Program-made: the position numbers and the translations under genes
The notes under the pieces: model-generated
What the model was told of the DNA's origin: nothing
The model's input: the letters and a program-made list of their open reading frames with translations, nothing else
Database searches by the model: none
Part shown: positions 1 to 8,268 of the stretch, piece by piece
Numbering within the stretch: position 1 is the first letter of the stretch
Layout of the letters: each line of letters starts with the position of its first letter
DNA from: Puniceicoccales bacterium
GTDB taxonomy: Bacteria; Verrucomicrobiota; Verrucomicrobiia; Opitutales; JAIRLM01
DNA: 37,918 nucleotides
NCBI GenBank assembly: GCA_031268315.1
Contig: JAIRXK010000042.1
Coordinates: 1 to 37,918, forward strand
Direction: 5' to 3'

Positions 1-293
1 AGAATTTGAAGGACTGAAACAGATCTGGGTTGGTCGGCACCATGCATGTAACGTGAATCCTCGCATATTTTGATGGCTTTTGCAAGAAAATTCTGCGGCT
101 AAATTCCAACAATCGATCGGCTGAAAAAATGAATTAGCATTGAAGAATTTAATCAAAACTAGAAAAACAAAAATCCTCCTCGTTTTCCCCATTGCATCGG
201 TGGCGATATGCACTTATAAAACCAAATGCAATTAGTAGCATAATTGCAAATGCTCTAAATCTATTAGTGTGAATTTGCGGCATGAATCCACCG
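1..293. other. No gene recognised
   Basis: This stretch precedes the tRNA. The only open stretch touching the window edge is a short plus-strand reading frame at about 2-85 that ends in TGA. It could be the tail of a gene outside the window, but it is too short to support. Confidence 0.4.
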
Positions 294-370
294 TGGTGGG
301 AAGTACGGGACTCGAACCCATGACCCCCAGCATGTCAAGCTGGTGCTCTAACCAACTGAGCTAACTCCCC
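294..370 (-). tRNA. tRNA-Val (anticodon GAC)
   Basis: On the minus strand the sequence folds as a complete 77-nt cloverleaf. The acceptor stem GGGGAGT pairs with ACTTCCC, with one G-U pair. The anticodon stem CCAGC/GCTGG encloses loop TTGACAT, giving anticodon GAC. The T arm carries GGTTCGAGTCC. The discriminator is A and the CCA end is encoded. Confidence 0.95.
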
Positions 371-450
371 ACGGGGCCCACGAAATTCAATTCACATGGC
401 CATGCAAGTTTTTTTTACTCGGCTAAAAAAAATTCCTCCAAAGCCACCTC

Positions 451-1248
451 CTATTCGGCAAGCGGACCCATTCCGCCCGTCCGCCGGGCCTCGTAGAGGC
501 AAAGGGCCGTAGCAGTTGCGGCATTGAGAGAGTCTGATGCGCCGCCAAACATGGGAATGCGGACGGAAATGTCGCAATTTTTTAACCAAAATTCGGAAAG
601 TCCACGATTTTCGTTGCCCACGGCGATGGCCAGCCGATTGGAGGTGAGGCGGTTCCAGTAGCATTGGGTGGATGCTGGCGAGGTGGAGGCGATGGAAATG
701 TGCCGCTGCCGCAGGTAGGCAAAGGCTTCTTCGTTGGAGCAATTAGCAACGGGCACGGCAAAAATTGCTCCCTGGGATGCGCGGATGACGCTGGGATTCC
801 AAAGATCCGTGAGCGGATTGGCCAGAATGACCAGCGAGCAGGCCGCTGCCTCCGCCGAGCGGATGATGGCCCCTAAATTTCCGGGTTTTTCCACCTGTTC
901 CAAAAGCACTATGAGGGCATTTTCGGGGAGCTTCTCGGGGAAGCAATCTTCTGGAAATGTGGCAATTCCAATGATTCCGTCGGGATTTTCGCGAAAGGAA
1001 ATCTTTTCGAATACCGGTGCGGACAGAGAAAAAATTTTTTCAATTCTCTTGAAATTTGCAGGCAAGGATTGTCCCTCCAAGAGAAACAGCATCTCCAAGG
1101 AAAATCCGTTTGCCAATGCGCGGGATACTTCGCGCATTCCCTCGACGATAAATCGCCTCTCCCGGTGGCGATGCTCCGCCTTGTGGAGATCCTTGATGCG
1201 CCGAATGAGGGGATTTTGCCGACTCGTAATGGATTGATGTGTGCCCAT
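451..1248 (-). CDS. SpoU/TrmH-family RNA 2'-O-ribose methyltransferase
   Basis: This 265-aa protein should transfer a methyl group from SAM to the 2'-OH of a ribose in rRNA or tRNA. An N-terminal substrate-binding part (about residues 1-100, starting with the typical SRQNPLIRRIKDL) precedes the SPOUT knot domain. All three SpoU motifs are visible: KPGNLGAIIRSAEA near 121-134, AVGNENRGLS near 209-218, and the C-terminal SLNAATATALCLYEARR near 240-256. The Arg, Glu and Asn/Ser residues needed for SAM binding and catalysis are all present. The N-terminal layout resembles RlmB or TrmH-like 23S rRNA enzymes, but the exact target nucleotide cannot be read from sequence. It is a separate minus-strand gene, 98 bp from the nitroreductase. 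I see no clear ribosome binding site. Confidence 0.9.
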   Translation of the reverse strand: MGTHQSITSRQNPLIRRIKDLHKAEHRHRERRFIVEGMREVSRALANGFSLEMLFLLEGQSLPANFKRIEKIFSLSAPVFEKISFRENPDGIIGIATFPEDCFPEKLPENALIVLLEQVEKPGNLGAIIRSAEAAACSLVILANPLTDLWNPSVIRASQGAIFAVPVANCSNEEAFAYLRQRHISIASTSPASTQCYWNRLTSNRLAIAVGNENRGLSEFWLKNCDISVRIPMFGGASDSLNAATATALCLYEARRTGGMGPLAE

Positions 1249-1346
1249 CGGCCACAGTTGACACGGCCAACGGGCACCATTGCGAGGAAATTTTAAAAAA
1301 TTTTACAAAGTTGCCAGTGCCAATGGCACCTCAGGAATCCCATATT

Positions 1347-1907
1347 TTAAATGTAGATAATTTTCGAGGCGTCACGGTTGGATCCGGATGACGTTGCTGA
1401 TGTAGCATGGCCAAAAATGATGGCAATGACACTTTCAAAGTTGTCCGCTATCTTAAATTTTTTCTTCCATGGATTACCGTCGCTACTTTTTAAAAATTCA
1501 GCGGCAAAGCCAATGGCGCAGGAACCGATGCCCAAGGCGTTGGCGGCAATCATTAGATTTTCCCCAACCAATGAGCAATCGATGGTGGCGAATGGCGAAG
1601 AACGATCACCGGAAACGATCACCAGTGCGGGGGCATGGTAGAAGACACTCGCACTTTCACCGGAGAAAAGTCCTGCAGCGGATGGCTGCGCCTTTTTGAT
1701 CCATTCGAGGCAATCCAAGTCAAATTGCCGCAGGGTTTCGCGGTCCTGGATGGCGCGAATGGCCCACGGCTCTCTGTGCCAAGCGGTAGGTGCATGGATG
1801 CCGCAATTGAGAATGGTATCCATGTCCTCCCGGGAAACTTCTTTCTGCGAATAGCTGCGTACACTTCTGCGCGCCAGAATACTTTGAATGGTTGAATTTT
1901 CTTTCAT
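1347..1907 (-). CDS. Nitroreductase family protein
   Basis: This protein of 186 aa is a probable FMN-dependent NAD(P)H oxidoreductase of the nitroreductase fold. The FMN-phosphate motif RRSVRSYS lies at 13-20, HAPTAWHREPW at 38-48, and the helix SLVGENLMIAANALGIGSC at about 112-130. The physiological substrate is unknown; nitro groups, flavins or quinones are usual. I chose the ATG at 1907, which puts RRSVRSY at the usual distance from the start. An upstream ATG at 1988 would overlap the preceding gene by about 77 bp. The chosen start is 4 bases after that gene's stop, so the two are probably co-transcribed. The serine- and asparagine-rich tail after residue 166 is not part of the catalytic fold. 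Confidence 0.85.
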   Translation of the reverse strand: MKENSTIQSILARRSVRSYSQKEVSREDMDTILNCGIHAPTAWHREPWAIRAIQDRETLRQFDLDCLEWIKKAQPSAAGLFSGESASVFYHAPALVIVSGDRSSPFATIDCSLVGENLMIAANALGIGSCAIGFAAEFLKSSDGNPWKKKFKIADNFESVIAIIFGHATSATSSGSNRDASKIIYI

Positions 1908-1911
1908 GGCA

Positions 1912-2415
1912 CTAGAAATGGGGGTGAATTTCCTGGGAAGATCCACCGTAGACGCGGTGATTAAATCCATTTTCCCAGTAATTGTCATTGATCAGAAGCT
2001 TGAATTCCAGTCCATCTGAAGAGCAGCTGGACCAGCTCCACCGGTCCGGCGACTCATTGGCCATTGCAATGCCCCTATCCCAGGATAGTCCTCCTCCCTT
2101 TCCGCGGATATAGAGCGTATTTCCATAGCCAATGTCATAAATGACATTGATTTTCGTCGCCGCCGCTTTACCTTGGGGGGCGAGAGTTTGAATTTTGTTG
2201 CAACTATTACACAGCGTCTTTTCCCCGCCATCGTATGGCTCAATGGCCTTCGGTGCACGGGATACCGCGCACAGTGTCTGGGGAGATTTTGTGCAGCAGA
2301 GCGTTTCCTCCTCCCGCTGAATGACGCAGGGAGAAAGTATTTCCGATTCGACTTTTTTTTTGCGCACACCGCACTTTTTATCCGCAGATTCCATTAAATT
2401 ACAATCACACTTCAT
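1912..2415 (-). CDS. Cys-rich small protein with carbohydrate-binding-like C-terminal domain
   Basis: I cannot name this 167-aa protein. The first 90 residues carry about a dozen cysteines in scattered single and double positions, without a clean zinc-finger spacing. Residues from about 95 to the end read as an all-beta unit with GNTLYIRGKGGGLSWDRG, a tryptophan pair (WSWSS), EFKLLINDNYWENG and NHRVYGG. That pattern of 'structure, cost, variance from the ideal chain' resembles starch-binding or isoamylase N-type beta-sandwiches, and I recall similar domains in chlamydia-related proteins (from memory, not checked). The start at 2415 is preceded by GGAGG seven bases upstream, which favours it over the ATG at 2433. 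The gene is followed at once by the nitroreductase. Confidence 0.65.
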   Translation of the reverse strand: MKCDCNLMESADKKCGVRKKKVESEILSPCVIQREEETLCCTKSPQTLCAVSRAPKAIEPYDGGEKTLCNSCNKIQTLAPQGKAAATKINVIYDIGYGNTLYIRGKGGGLSWDRGIAMANESPDRWSWSSCSSDGLEFKLLINDNYWENGFNHRVYGGSSQEIHPHF

Positions 2416-2568
2416 TGGACCTCCACGGGGCATTCTAGGATTGAACTTTCGCTATGCAACAGTAAAAATCGCAGCATTTTTTGATTAATTTCAAAGAAAA
2501 ATTTTTGTAACTGGTCGAATTTTGGCAGGCCTTTCCAAGGCCGCAGCCATGGCAATTCCGCCAATTGT

Positions 2569-3567
2569 CTATTTGCGCAGATTCGCCGCTTTATTTGCTG
2601 TCGCAAAAGAATTGGCAATGGCTACCGCAGTTGAACAGGCACTAAAGAGATAGGTAGTTGCCGCGTATTGCAATATTTCGACGGCAGTTGCCACGTCCTT
2701 TCCATTGCCTATGATATCGTCGGCGCCGATGAGGTTTACAATGGCCCTCTTGGATGCATCTCTTTCTACGACGTAGGTTACGAGAGGAATTGCTGCCGTC
2801 ACAAGAATAATACCAATTGTAAAGCTGAGAATCGAAAATAGTACGATGACAATGGCGATAACAGCAATTTGAACAATGAGAAAAATACGCTGCCTCGCGT
2901 GGCCAAATTCGTGCAATATAATTGCCATTGATCTCACGGAAGATTTATGGTTCACAATTTGCTTCTTCGGCAAAGAATTTCTTGCAGCATCATCTAACAC
3001 TCTAATACGCGCATTTAGCATGTAGTTTGAAATAGAGACAACGTTATGCAGTGGATCAAAGTAGCACGAAGAAATATCATTGTCCCCGCTAACGACTCTA
3101 ACATTTCCAATGAATCCATTCGTCACGGCGGGTTTTTGCAGATAATTATCTCGCACATAATCGCGAATGATCATACCCTCATGGGTATTCCTATCTCGGA
3201 AAATATCCTTTTTGTCATATTCTAAGTCCGTAAACTTGAAATGGGCAATGATTCCGCTTATAAGTGACAGGGGAGACATGACTAAAAAGAGTAGGGCATA
3301 GCCGATGTCTTTAAGAGTTGTGGTGAAGTAGTCTCCAATGCTGCCGCTGGCCCAGGTTACGCCATTGAACTTTAGCACGTCACTTAGGTACTGATTCTTT
3401 ACGATAGTGGAGATAATTTCCTCTGAGGTGACATTGTATCCATTCAGGGGTACGCCACTATCAGCTGCACATTTTTTTATTTTTTGAAACGTTTCAAATG
3501 CCTCAACGGCATCGGTTGTCCGTAAATTTGTCTGAAAATCGTAAAATCCCATAGCACAGACATCCAT
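2569..3567 (-). CDS. YugP-like membrane zinc metallopeptidase
   Basis: This 332-aa protein carries the zinc motif HEFGHARQ at 219-226 (ligands H219 and H223, catalytic E220). A later ERDASKRAI at 269-277 supplies E269 as the likely third ligand, as in the YugP/Zn_peptidase_2 family (HEVGHA...E-D-ASRRA). A hydrophobic segment at about 88-108 and two more at about 228-265, between the zinc motif and the third ligand, imply an integral inner-membrane enzyme. The protein is longer than a typical YugP (about 225 aa) because of an insertion of about 90 residues (75-165) around the first hydrophobic segment. An alternative ATG at 3552 is possible, and neither start has a clear ribosome binding site. 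The substrate is unknown. Confidence 0.75.
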   Translation of the reverse strand: MDVCAMGFYDFQTNLRTTDAVEAFETFQKIKKCAADSGVPLNGYNVTSEEIISTIVKNQYLSDVLKFNGVTWASGSIGDYFTTTLKDIGYALLFLVMSPLSLISGIIAHFKFTDLEYDKKDIFRDRNTHEGMIIRDYVRDNYLQKPAVTNGFIGNVRVVSGDNDISSCYFDPLHNVVSISNYMLNARIRVLDDAARNSLPKKQIVNHKSSVRSMAIILHEFGHARQRIFLIVQIAVIAIVIVLFSILSFTIGIILVTAAIPLVTYVVERDASKRAIVNLIGADDIIGNGKDVATAVEILQYAATTYLFSACSTAVAIANSFATANKAANLRK

Positions 3568-3695
3568 GCAGAAAAAATTATGGAAGTCAACAAAAAAATA
3601 CCCCCACTGTCAATTTTCGACCACGGATTGGCAAGATCGCCAATCTGAATTCAATTGTCACCCATAAAAATCTCTACCGGTCAGTGTGGTCGCCA

Positions 3696-3773
<78 letters not shown>

Positions 3774-3936
3774 GTTGGAACGCCATCATGTCTCCACTGC
3801 ACTGTCAAGGGCATTTGCGAAAAAATATTTCACCGCAGAGTGGCCAATTGGGTTTGATTGTAACAATGATTTTCAGATGAAAATTTATCCATTTAAGGGA
3901 CTTGACTGAAATGATGAAAGCGCCCATCATTCCGGC

Positions 3937-6732
3937 GTGAGAAAATGGCTTTTACAAAATTTGATATTTGTTCTAGGGATTCTTCCGATGACTATTTGCA
4001 ATGGAAATAGGTTGGATTATGCGGGCGATGTTCCCGTGGACCAGGATGCCGTCTATGGCAATCTCAGCAATGGCTTGCGCTATTGCATTATTCCGAGAAA
4101 GGAGCCGCCAAATCGAGTGAGTGTACGGCTCTACGTTGCCGCCGGATCGCTCATGGAGTCGGAGTCCCAGCGGGGAATTGCTCATTTTTTGGAGCACATC
4201 GCATTCTGCGGATCAGAAAATTTTACCCAGGGCGATCTTATTGAAAGCCTGCAGCACATGGGCATGCAATTTGGGCACCACAGCAATGCTTACACGAGCT
4301 TCGAAGAAACGGTCTATAAGCTGGAATTACCTAGGAATGACCGTCGAACTCTCAAGGAGGGATTTCTCGTATTCCGCGATTATCTGGGCGGTCTAGACAT
4401 TGCCGAGGGGGAAGTGAATCGGGAGCGGGGAGTCATTTTGGCAGAAATGCGCCACCGGGATACGCCCCAATACCGGGACATGGTTGACTACTACCAATTC
4501 ATGTTTCCCAACTGCCCCATTGGAAAGCGCATGCCCATTGGGCTGACCAGCGTGGTTCAAGCTACGGAAGCTGCGGACATGCGGAAATTTTACGAAACAT
4601 TCTATAGGACCGATAACGCCATTGTGGCAGTCATTGGGGATGTGGACGTGGACATGGCCTGCAAATGCATGGAGCACGTGATGGGAGATCTGCCCACTCC
4701 CGTTGATCCGATTCCTCAGTTGGACCTTGGAACATTTAAAACTTCTGGCATACGCGTCTACATCCACCGGGATCCGGAATTGTCAAAGTCCACCGTTTCC
4801 ATCTGTACCACCCGTCCACTGATCAATTTTAGGGATACCCAGGCCGTGCGCAGCGAGGAACTCATTGTTCAGGTGGCCAATCATATCATAGCGCGGCGGC
4901 TGGAGCGATTGAGCAAGGTTCCCGGCGCCATATTTTTTGACGGATCCTGCGGCTCCCACTGCGAGGTGCTCAATGGGGCTCGGGTCGCATGGCTATGCCT
5001 GACCTGCGCCGATGGCCGCGAAGCGGACGCCGTCCGGGTCGGCGAGCAGGAGTTGCGGAGGGCCTTGGATTTTGGGTTCAATGACGCCGAAATTGAGCGG
5101 GCCGTTGCGGAAATATTAAAGGAACTTGCAAACGCCAAGGATCGTGCCCATTCCAGGCGGTCGGACCTGGTGGCCGAGGACTGGGTGGCCGCAGCGGGCA
5201 GTTGTCGAACGTTTAGCTCGGCAGAGTGGGACTACGAATTTGCAAAGGCCGTTTTCGGTCGCCTGACAAAGCGCGAGGTCTGGGCCCAACTGCAAAATGC
5301 TTGGTCGCCGAAGAATCGGCAGGTCTATGTTTCGGGAAATTTGCCGATGAATGTCACGGAAAATAGCATTCGTAGTGCCTTTTCCCGGTCGAAATACACG
5401 GTTCTAAGCAATCCCAATGAAAATGCGGCGGCGGCATTTTCCTATTCAGACTTTGGCAGGCCGGGAACCGTAAAGAGTCAATCCTATGATCCCGAACTTG
5501 CATTGCACTGCTACACCTTTGAAAACGGCGTACGCCTGAATGTCAAAGTGACCCATTTCGACGCGAAGCAAGTATTTCTACGCATGCGCGTTGGGCAGGG
5601 ACTGCTATCGGAACCCTCCGATCAGGCGGGGCTGTCCAAATTTGCCCAGTGGTCATTTCTGAATGGTGGGCTTGGAAGGCACAGCTTCGAGGACGTGCGG
5701 GATCTGTTTTCGGGAAAGAACTGGAGTTTGCAATTTTCCGTCACGCCCGAGGCATTTCTCTTCGCGGGCCACAGCACACAGGACTGCCTGCGCGACGAAC
5801 TCAACCTCCTATGCGCCTATGTGTGTGATGCGGCATTTTCGCCGACCGGCGAACAGGAGGGGAAAAAGGCAATGGCTCAGGTTTATTCCAATCTAAAGCA
5901 TAGCATTCGCGGGGTTTTATCGAATGGCGTTGACAAATTTCTTCACTGCGAAGACCAGCGCTTCGGATATCCGTCCAAGAATATCATGTCGCAGTATTCG
6001 TCGATCCAGTTGCGGGAGTGGATGGAACCGGTTCTGCGCGACGGCTATTTAGAAATTACGATCGTCGGCGACGTGGATGTGGATCAGGTAGTTAGTGCCG
6101 TTGCCCACACGCTGGGTGCGCTAGATTCCCGCTCAGGCAGCCCCGCCCCATTTAATAATAGGGTGACACTGCCGGATAGACAGATGGCCAACTTTACCTA
6201 TGATTCCACAATCGCCAAGGGCTATGTGCAGTGCATTTGGCCAACGGGCGACATGTGGGATGTGGGGCGAAAGAGGCGACTTGATCTCCTGGCCGATATC
6301 CTTTCCGACCGGGTGCGCGTGAGAATTTCCAAGGAATTAGCAGAGGCCTATTCCCCCGGTGCGGGAAATTTTGCCAGCATGATTTTCAAGGACTATGGAT
6401 ACCTATATGCCCACGCGCTGGTGGACATCGAAAAAATAAATGAAATTGCCGCGGCCATAGACGAAATTGCCCAGGAACTGCGCATCGACGGCATTGATGA
6501 CGATGAATTTTTGCGGGCCAAGGAGCCGATGCGCACCGAAGTGCGGGAGCTGCTGCGCAAGAACAGCTATTGGATTTCCGCACTGGACGGCATCCAGGCC
6601 AATCCGCAAAAATTGGAAATGGTGCGCACCTTTCCAACTTTCTACGAAAATGTGCAAAAAAATGATTTAAAAGAAGTATTAAAATTTCTTGACGAGGGGC
6701 GTCGCATTGCCATTACAATCCGGCCACAATGA
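3937..6732 (+). CDS. Secreted M16-family zinc peptidase (insulinase/PqqL-like)
   Basis: This 931-aa protein begins at a GTG with an export signal: a short basic start, then a hydrophobic stretch to about residue 20, with cleavage likely near 22-24. The inverted zinc motif HFLEH is at 83-87 (H83, E86, H87) and the downstream ligand is probably E163 in EVNRERGVILAE. The second half (from about 510) repeats the M16 fold without a zinc site and includes YSPGAGNF near 806. The length matches two-repeat periplasmic M16 peptidases such as E. coli PqqL, which degrade peptides or small proteins inside a clamshell. Expected location: periplasm. Its stop overlaps the proS start (ATGA at 6729-6732), so translation of the two is coupled. 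No functional link between peptidase and tRNA synthetase is evident. Confidence 0.88.
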   Translation: MRKWLLQNLIFVLGILPMTICNGNRLDYAGDVPVDQDAVYGNLSNGLRYCIIPRKEPPNRVSVRLYVAAGSLMESESQRGIAHFLEHIAFCGSENFTQGDLIESLQHMGMQFGHHSNAYTSFEETVYKLELPRNDRRTLKEGFLVFRDYLGGLDIAEGEVNRERGVILAEMRHRDTPQYRDMVDYYQFMFPNCPIGKRMPIGLTSVVQATEAADMRKFYETFYRTDNAIVAVIGDVDVDMACKCMEHVMGDLPTPVDPIPQLDLGTFKTSGIRVYIHRDPELSKSTVSICTTRPLINFRDTQAVRSEELIVQVANHIIARRLERLSKVPGAIFFDGSCGSHCEVLNGARVAWLCLTCADGREADAVRVGEQELRRALDFGFNDAEIERAVAEILKELANAKDRAHSRRSDLVAEDWVAAAGSCRTFSSAEWDYEFAKAVFGRLTKREVWAQLQNAWSPKNRQVYVSGNLPMNVTENSIRSAFSRSKYTVLSNPNENAAAAFSYSDFGRPGTVKSQSYDPELALHCYTFENGVRLNVKVTHFDAKQVFLRMRVGQGLLSEPSDQAGLSKFAQWSFLNGGLGRHSFEDVRDLFSGKNWSLQFSVTPEAFLFAGHSTQDCLRDELNLLCAYVCDAAFSPTGEQEGKKAMAQVYSNLKHSIRGVLSNGVDKFLHCEDQRFGYPSKNIMSQYSSIQLREWMEPVLRDGYLEITIVGDVDVDQVVSAVAHTLGALDSRSGSPAPFNNRVTLPDRQMANFTYDSTIAKGYVQCIWPTGDMWDVGRKRRLDLLADILSDRVRVRISKELAEAYSPGAGNFASMIFKDYGYLYAHALVDIEKINEIAAAIDEIAQELRIDGIDDDEFLRAKEPMRTEVRELLRKNSYWISALDGIQANPQKLEMVRTFPTFYENVQKNDLKEVLKFLDEGRRIAITIRPQ

Positions 6733-8213
6733 ACGGAAATGCTATTTCTCCAACGCGCAAGGAAGATTATGCGGAGTGGTATCAGCAGGTCATTCGCGCC
6801 GCTGATCTCGCGGAAAATAGCCCCGTACGGGGCTGTATGGTCATCAAGCCCTGGGGCTATGCGATCTGGGAACAGATGCAGGCGGTGCTGGATCGCATGA
6901 TTAAGGCAACAGGGCACTCCAATGCCTATTTTCCGCTCTTTATCCCGAAGAGTTTTCTTGAAAGAGAAGCGGCACACGTGGAGGGATTTGCCAAGGAATG
7001 TGCCGTAGTGACCCATTCCCAGCTCGTCGCCGACGGGCAGGGAGGACTCAAGGTGGCATCGCCACTGGAGGAGGAACTCATTGTGCGGCCCACCTCGGAA
7101 ACCATCATCGGGGAATCATTTTCCCGATGGATTCATTCCTACAGGGATCTTCCATTGCTCATTAATCAATGGGCCAATGTGGTTCGCTGGGAAATGCGCA
7201 CCCGCTTATTTTTGCGTACGTCGGAGTTCCTCTGGCAGGAGGGCCATACCGCCCATGAGACCCCCGAGGAGGCCAGGGAAGAGACGATACGCATGCTGGA
7301 AGTGTACCAGGATTTTGCTGAAAATTACATGGCCATGCCCATTTTCTGCGGGAAAAAATCGGAGAGGGAGCGCTTTCCCGGCGCCGATGAAACCCTGTCC
7401 ATCGAAGCCATAATGCAGGATGGGAAGGCATTGCAGGCGGGAACGTCTCACTTCCTTGGGCAAAATTTTTCCCGAGCTTGCAATATTCGCTTTGTGGATC
7501 GAAACGGCCAACTTTCCTATGCATGGACAACGTCTTGGGGCGTCTCAACCCGTCTTATGGGCGCACTAATCATGGCCCACTCCGATGACAATGGCCTAGT
7601 ACTTCCGCCCCGTTTAGCTCCCTATCAGATTGTTATCTTACCCATTTTGCGTGCCAATGTGGACCCGGAGCCTGTTCTGTCCTATGTCCGTGCATTGCAA
7701 TTTCGCCTGTCTGGGCAAAGTTTTCACGGCCAGCCGCTGCGCGTCCATGTGGATCATCGCGATAGGCGCGGCGGAGAGAAGGCATGGGAATGGATTAAAA
7801 AAGGCGTGCCCATGCGCGTTGAAATTGGCCTGCGGGAGGTGGAAAATGGCGAAGCGTGCGTTGGGCTCCGCAATTGCGAGAAGAAGCAGATGTTTGGCTG
7901 CGAAGAATTGGTGGCACACGCTGCGCAGATTTTGGAGGAAATTCAATTGGATCTCTACGGAACGGCGCTGCAGTTTCGCCGCAAAAAAACGCATCGCATC
8001 CGCAGCTATAAAGAATTTGAGGAATTTTTCCGCAGCGACTCCGGCTTTGCGGTGACCTATTTTTCTCCGAACGGTGACATTGAGGAAAAAATACAGGCAT
8101 CTCTTGGAGTCACATTGCGCTGCATGCCATTGGACAATGGAGATGACCGTGGTCCGTGCTTCTACGATCCCCAGCGCAGCGGCGAGGGCGCCATCTGGGC
8201 AAGGGCCTACTAG
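6729..8213 (+). CDS. proS: Prolyl-tRNA synthetase, archaeal/eukaryote-like type
   Basis: The enzyme charges tRNA-Pro with proline in the cytoplasm. At 494 aa it lacks the large editing insertion of standard bacterial ProRS (about 570 aa) and has the compact archaeal/eukaryotic layout. Visible class II motifs are the motif 1 region around GCMVIKPWGYAIWEQM (35-50), the ATP-site RPTSETIIGESFSRW (120-134), motif 2 with RWEMRTRLFLRTSEFLWQEG (153-172) and motif 3 with TSWGVSTRLMGALIMAHSDD (about 267-286). The anticodon-binding domain follows, then the C-terminal extension typical of this type, ending in an aromatic pair (RAY). The ATG overlaps the stop of the M16 peptidase gene by four bases. A compact ProRS is common outside the main proteobacterial lineages and fits a PVC-type host. 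Confidence 0.95.
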   Translation: MNGNAISPTRKEDYAEWYQQVIRAADLAENSPVRGCMVIKPWGYAIWEQMQAVLDRMIKATGHSNAYFPLFIPKSFLEREAAHVEGFAKECAVVTHSQLVADGQGGLKVASPLEEELIVRPTSETIIGESFSRWIHSYRDLPLLINQWANVVRWEMRTRLFLRTSEFLWQEGHTAHETPEEAREETIRMLEVYQDFAENYMAMPIFCGKKSERERFPGADETLSIEAIMQDGKALQAGTSHFLGQNFSRACNIRFVDRNGQLSYAWTTSWGVSTRLMGALIMAHSDDNGLVLPPRLAPYQIVILPILRANVDPEPVLSYVRALQFRLSGQSFHGQPLRVHVDHRDRRGGEKAWEWIKKGVPMRVEIGLREVENGEACVGLRNCEKKQMFGCEELVAHAAQILEEIQLDLYGTALQFRRKKTHRIRSYKEFEEFFRSDSGFAVTYFSPNGDIEEKIQASLGVTLRCMPLDNGDDRGPCFYDPQRSGEGAIWARAY

Positions 8214-8268
8214 GCGCATTACCCGATTATTCCAAAAGTATTTTTCACTTTGACATTGACCCTAGCTC

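Noticed and set aside
8249-8254. TTGACA before pgi as a promoter
   Set aside because: Only 14 bases separate it from the pgi start codon, leaving no room for a -10 box and a start site upstream of the gene.
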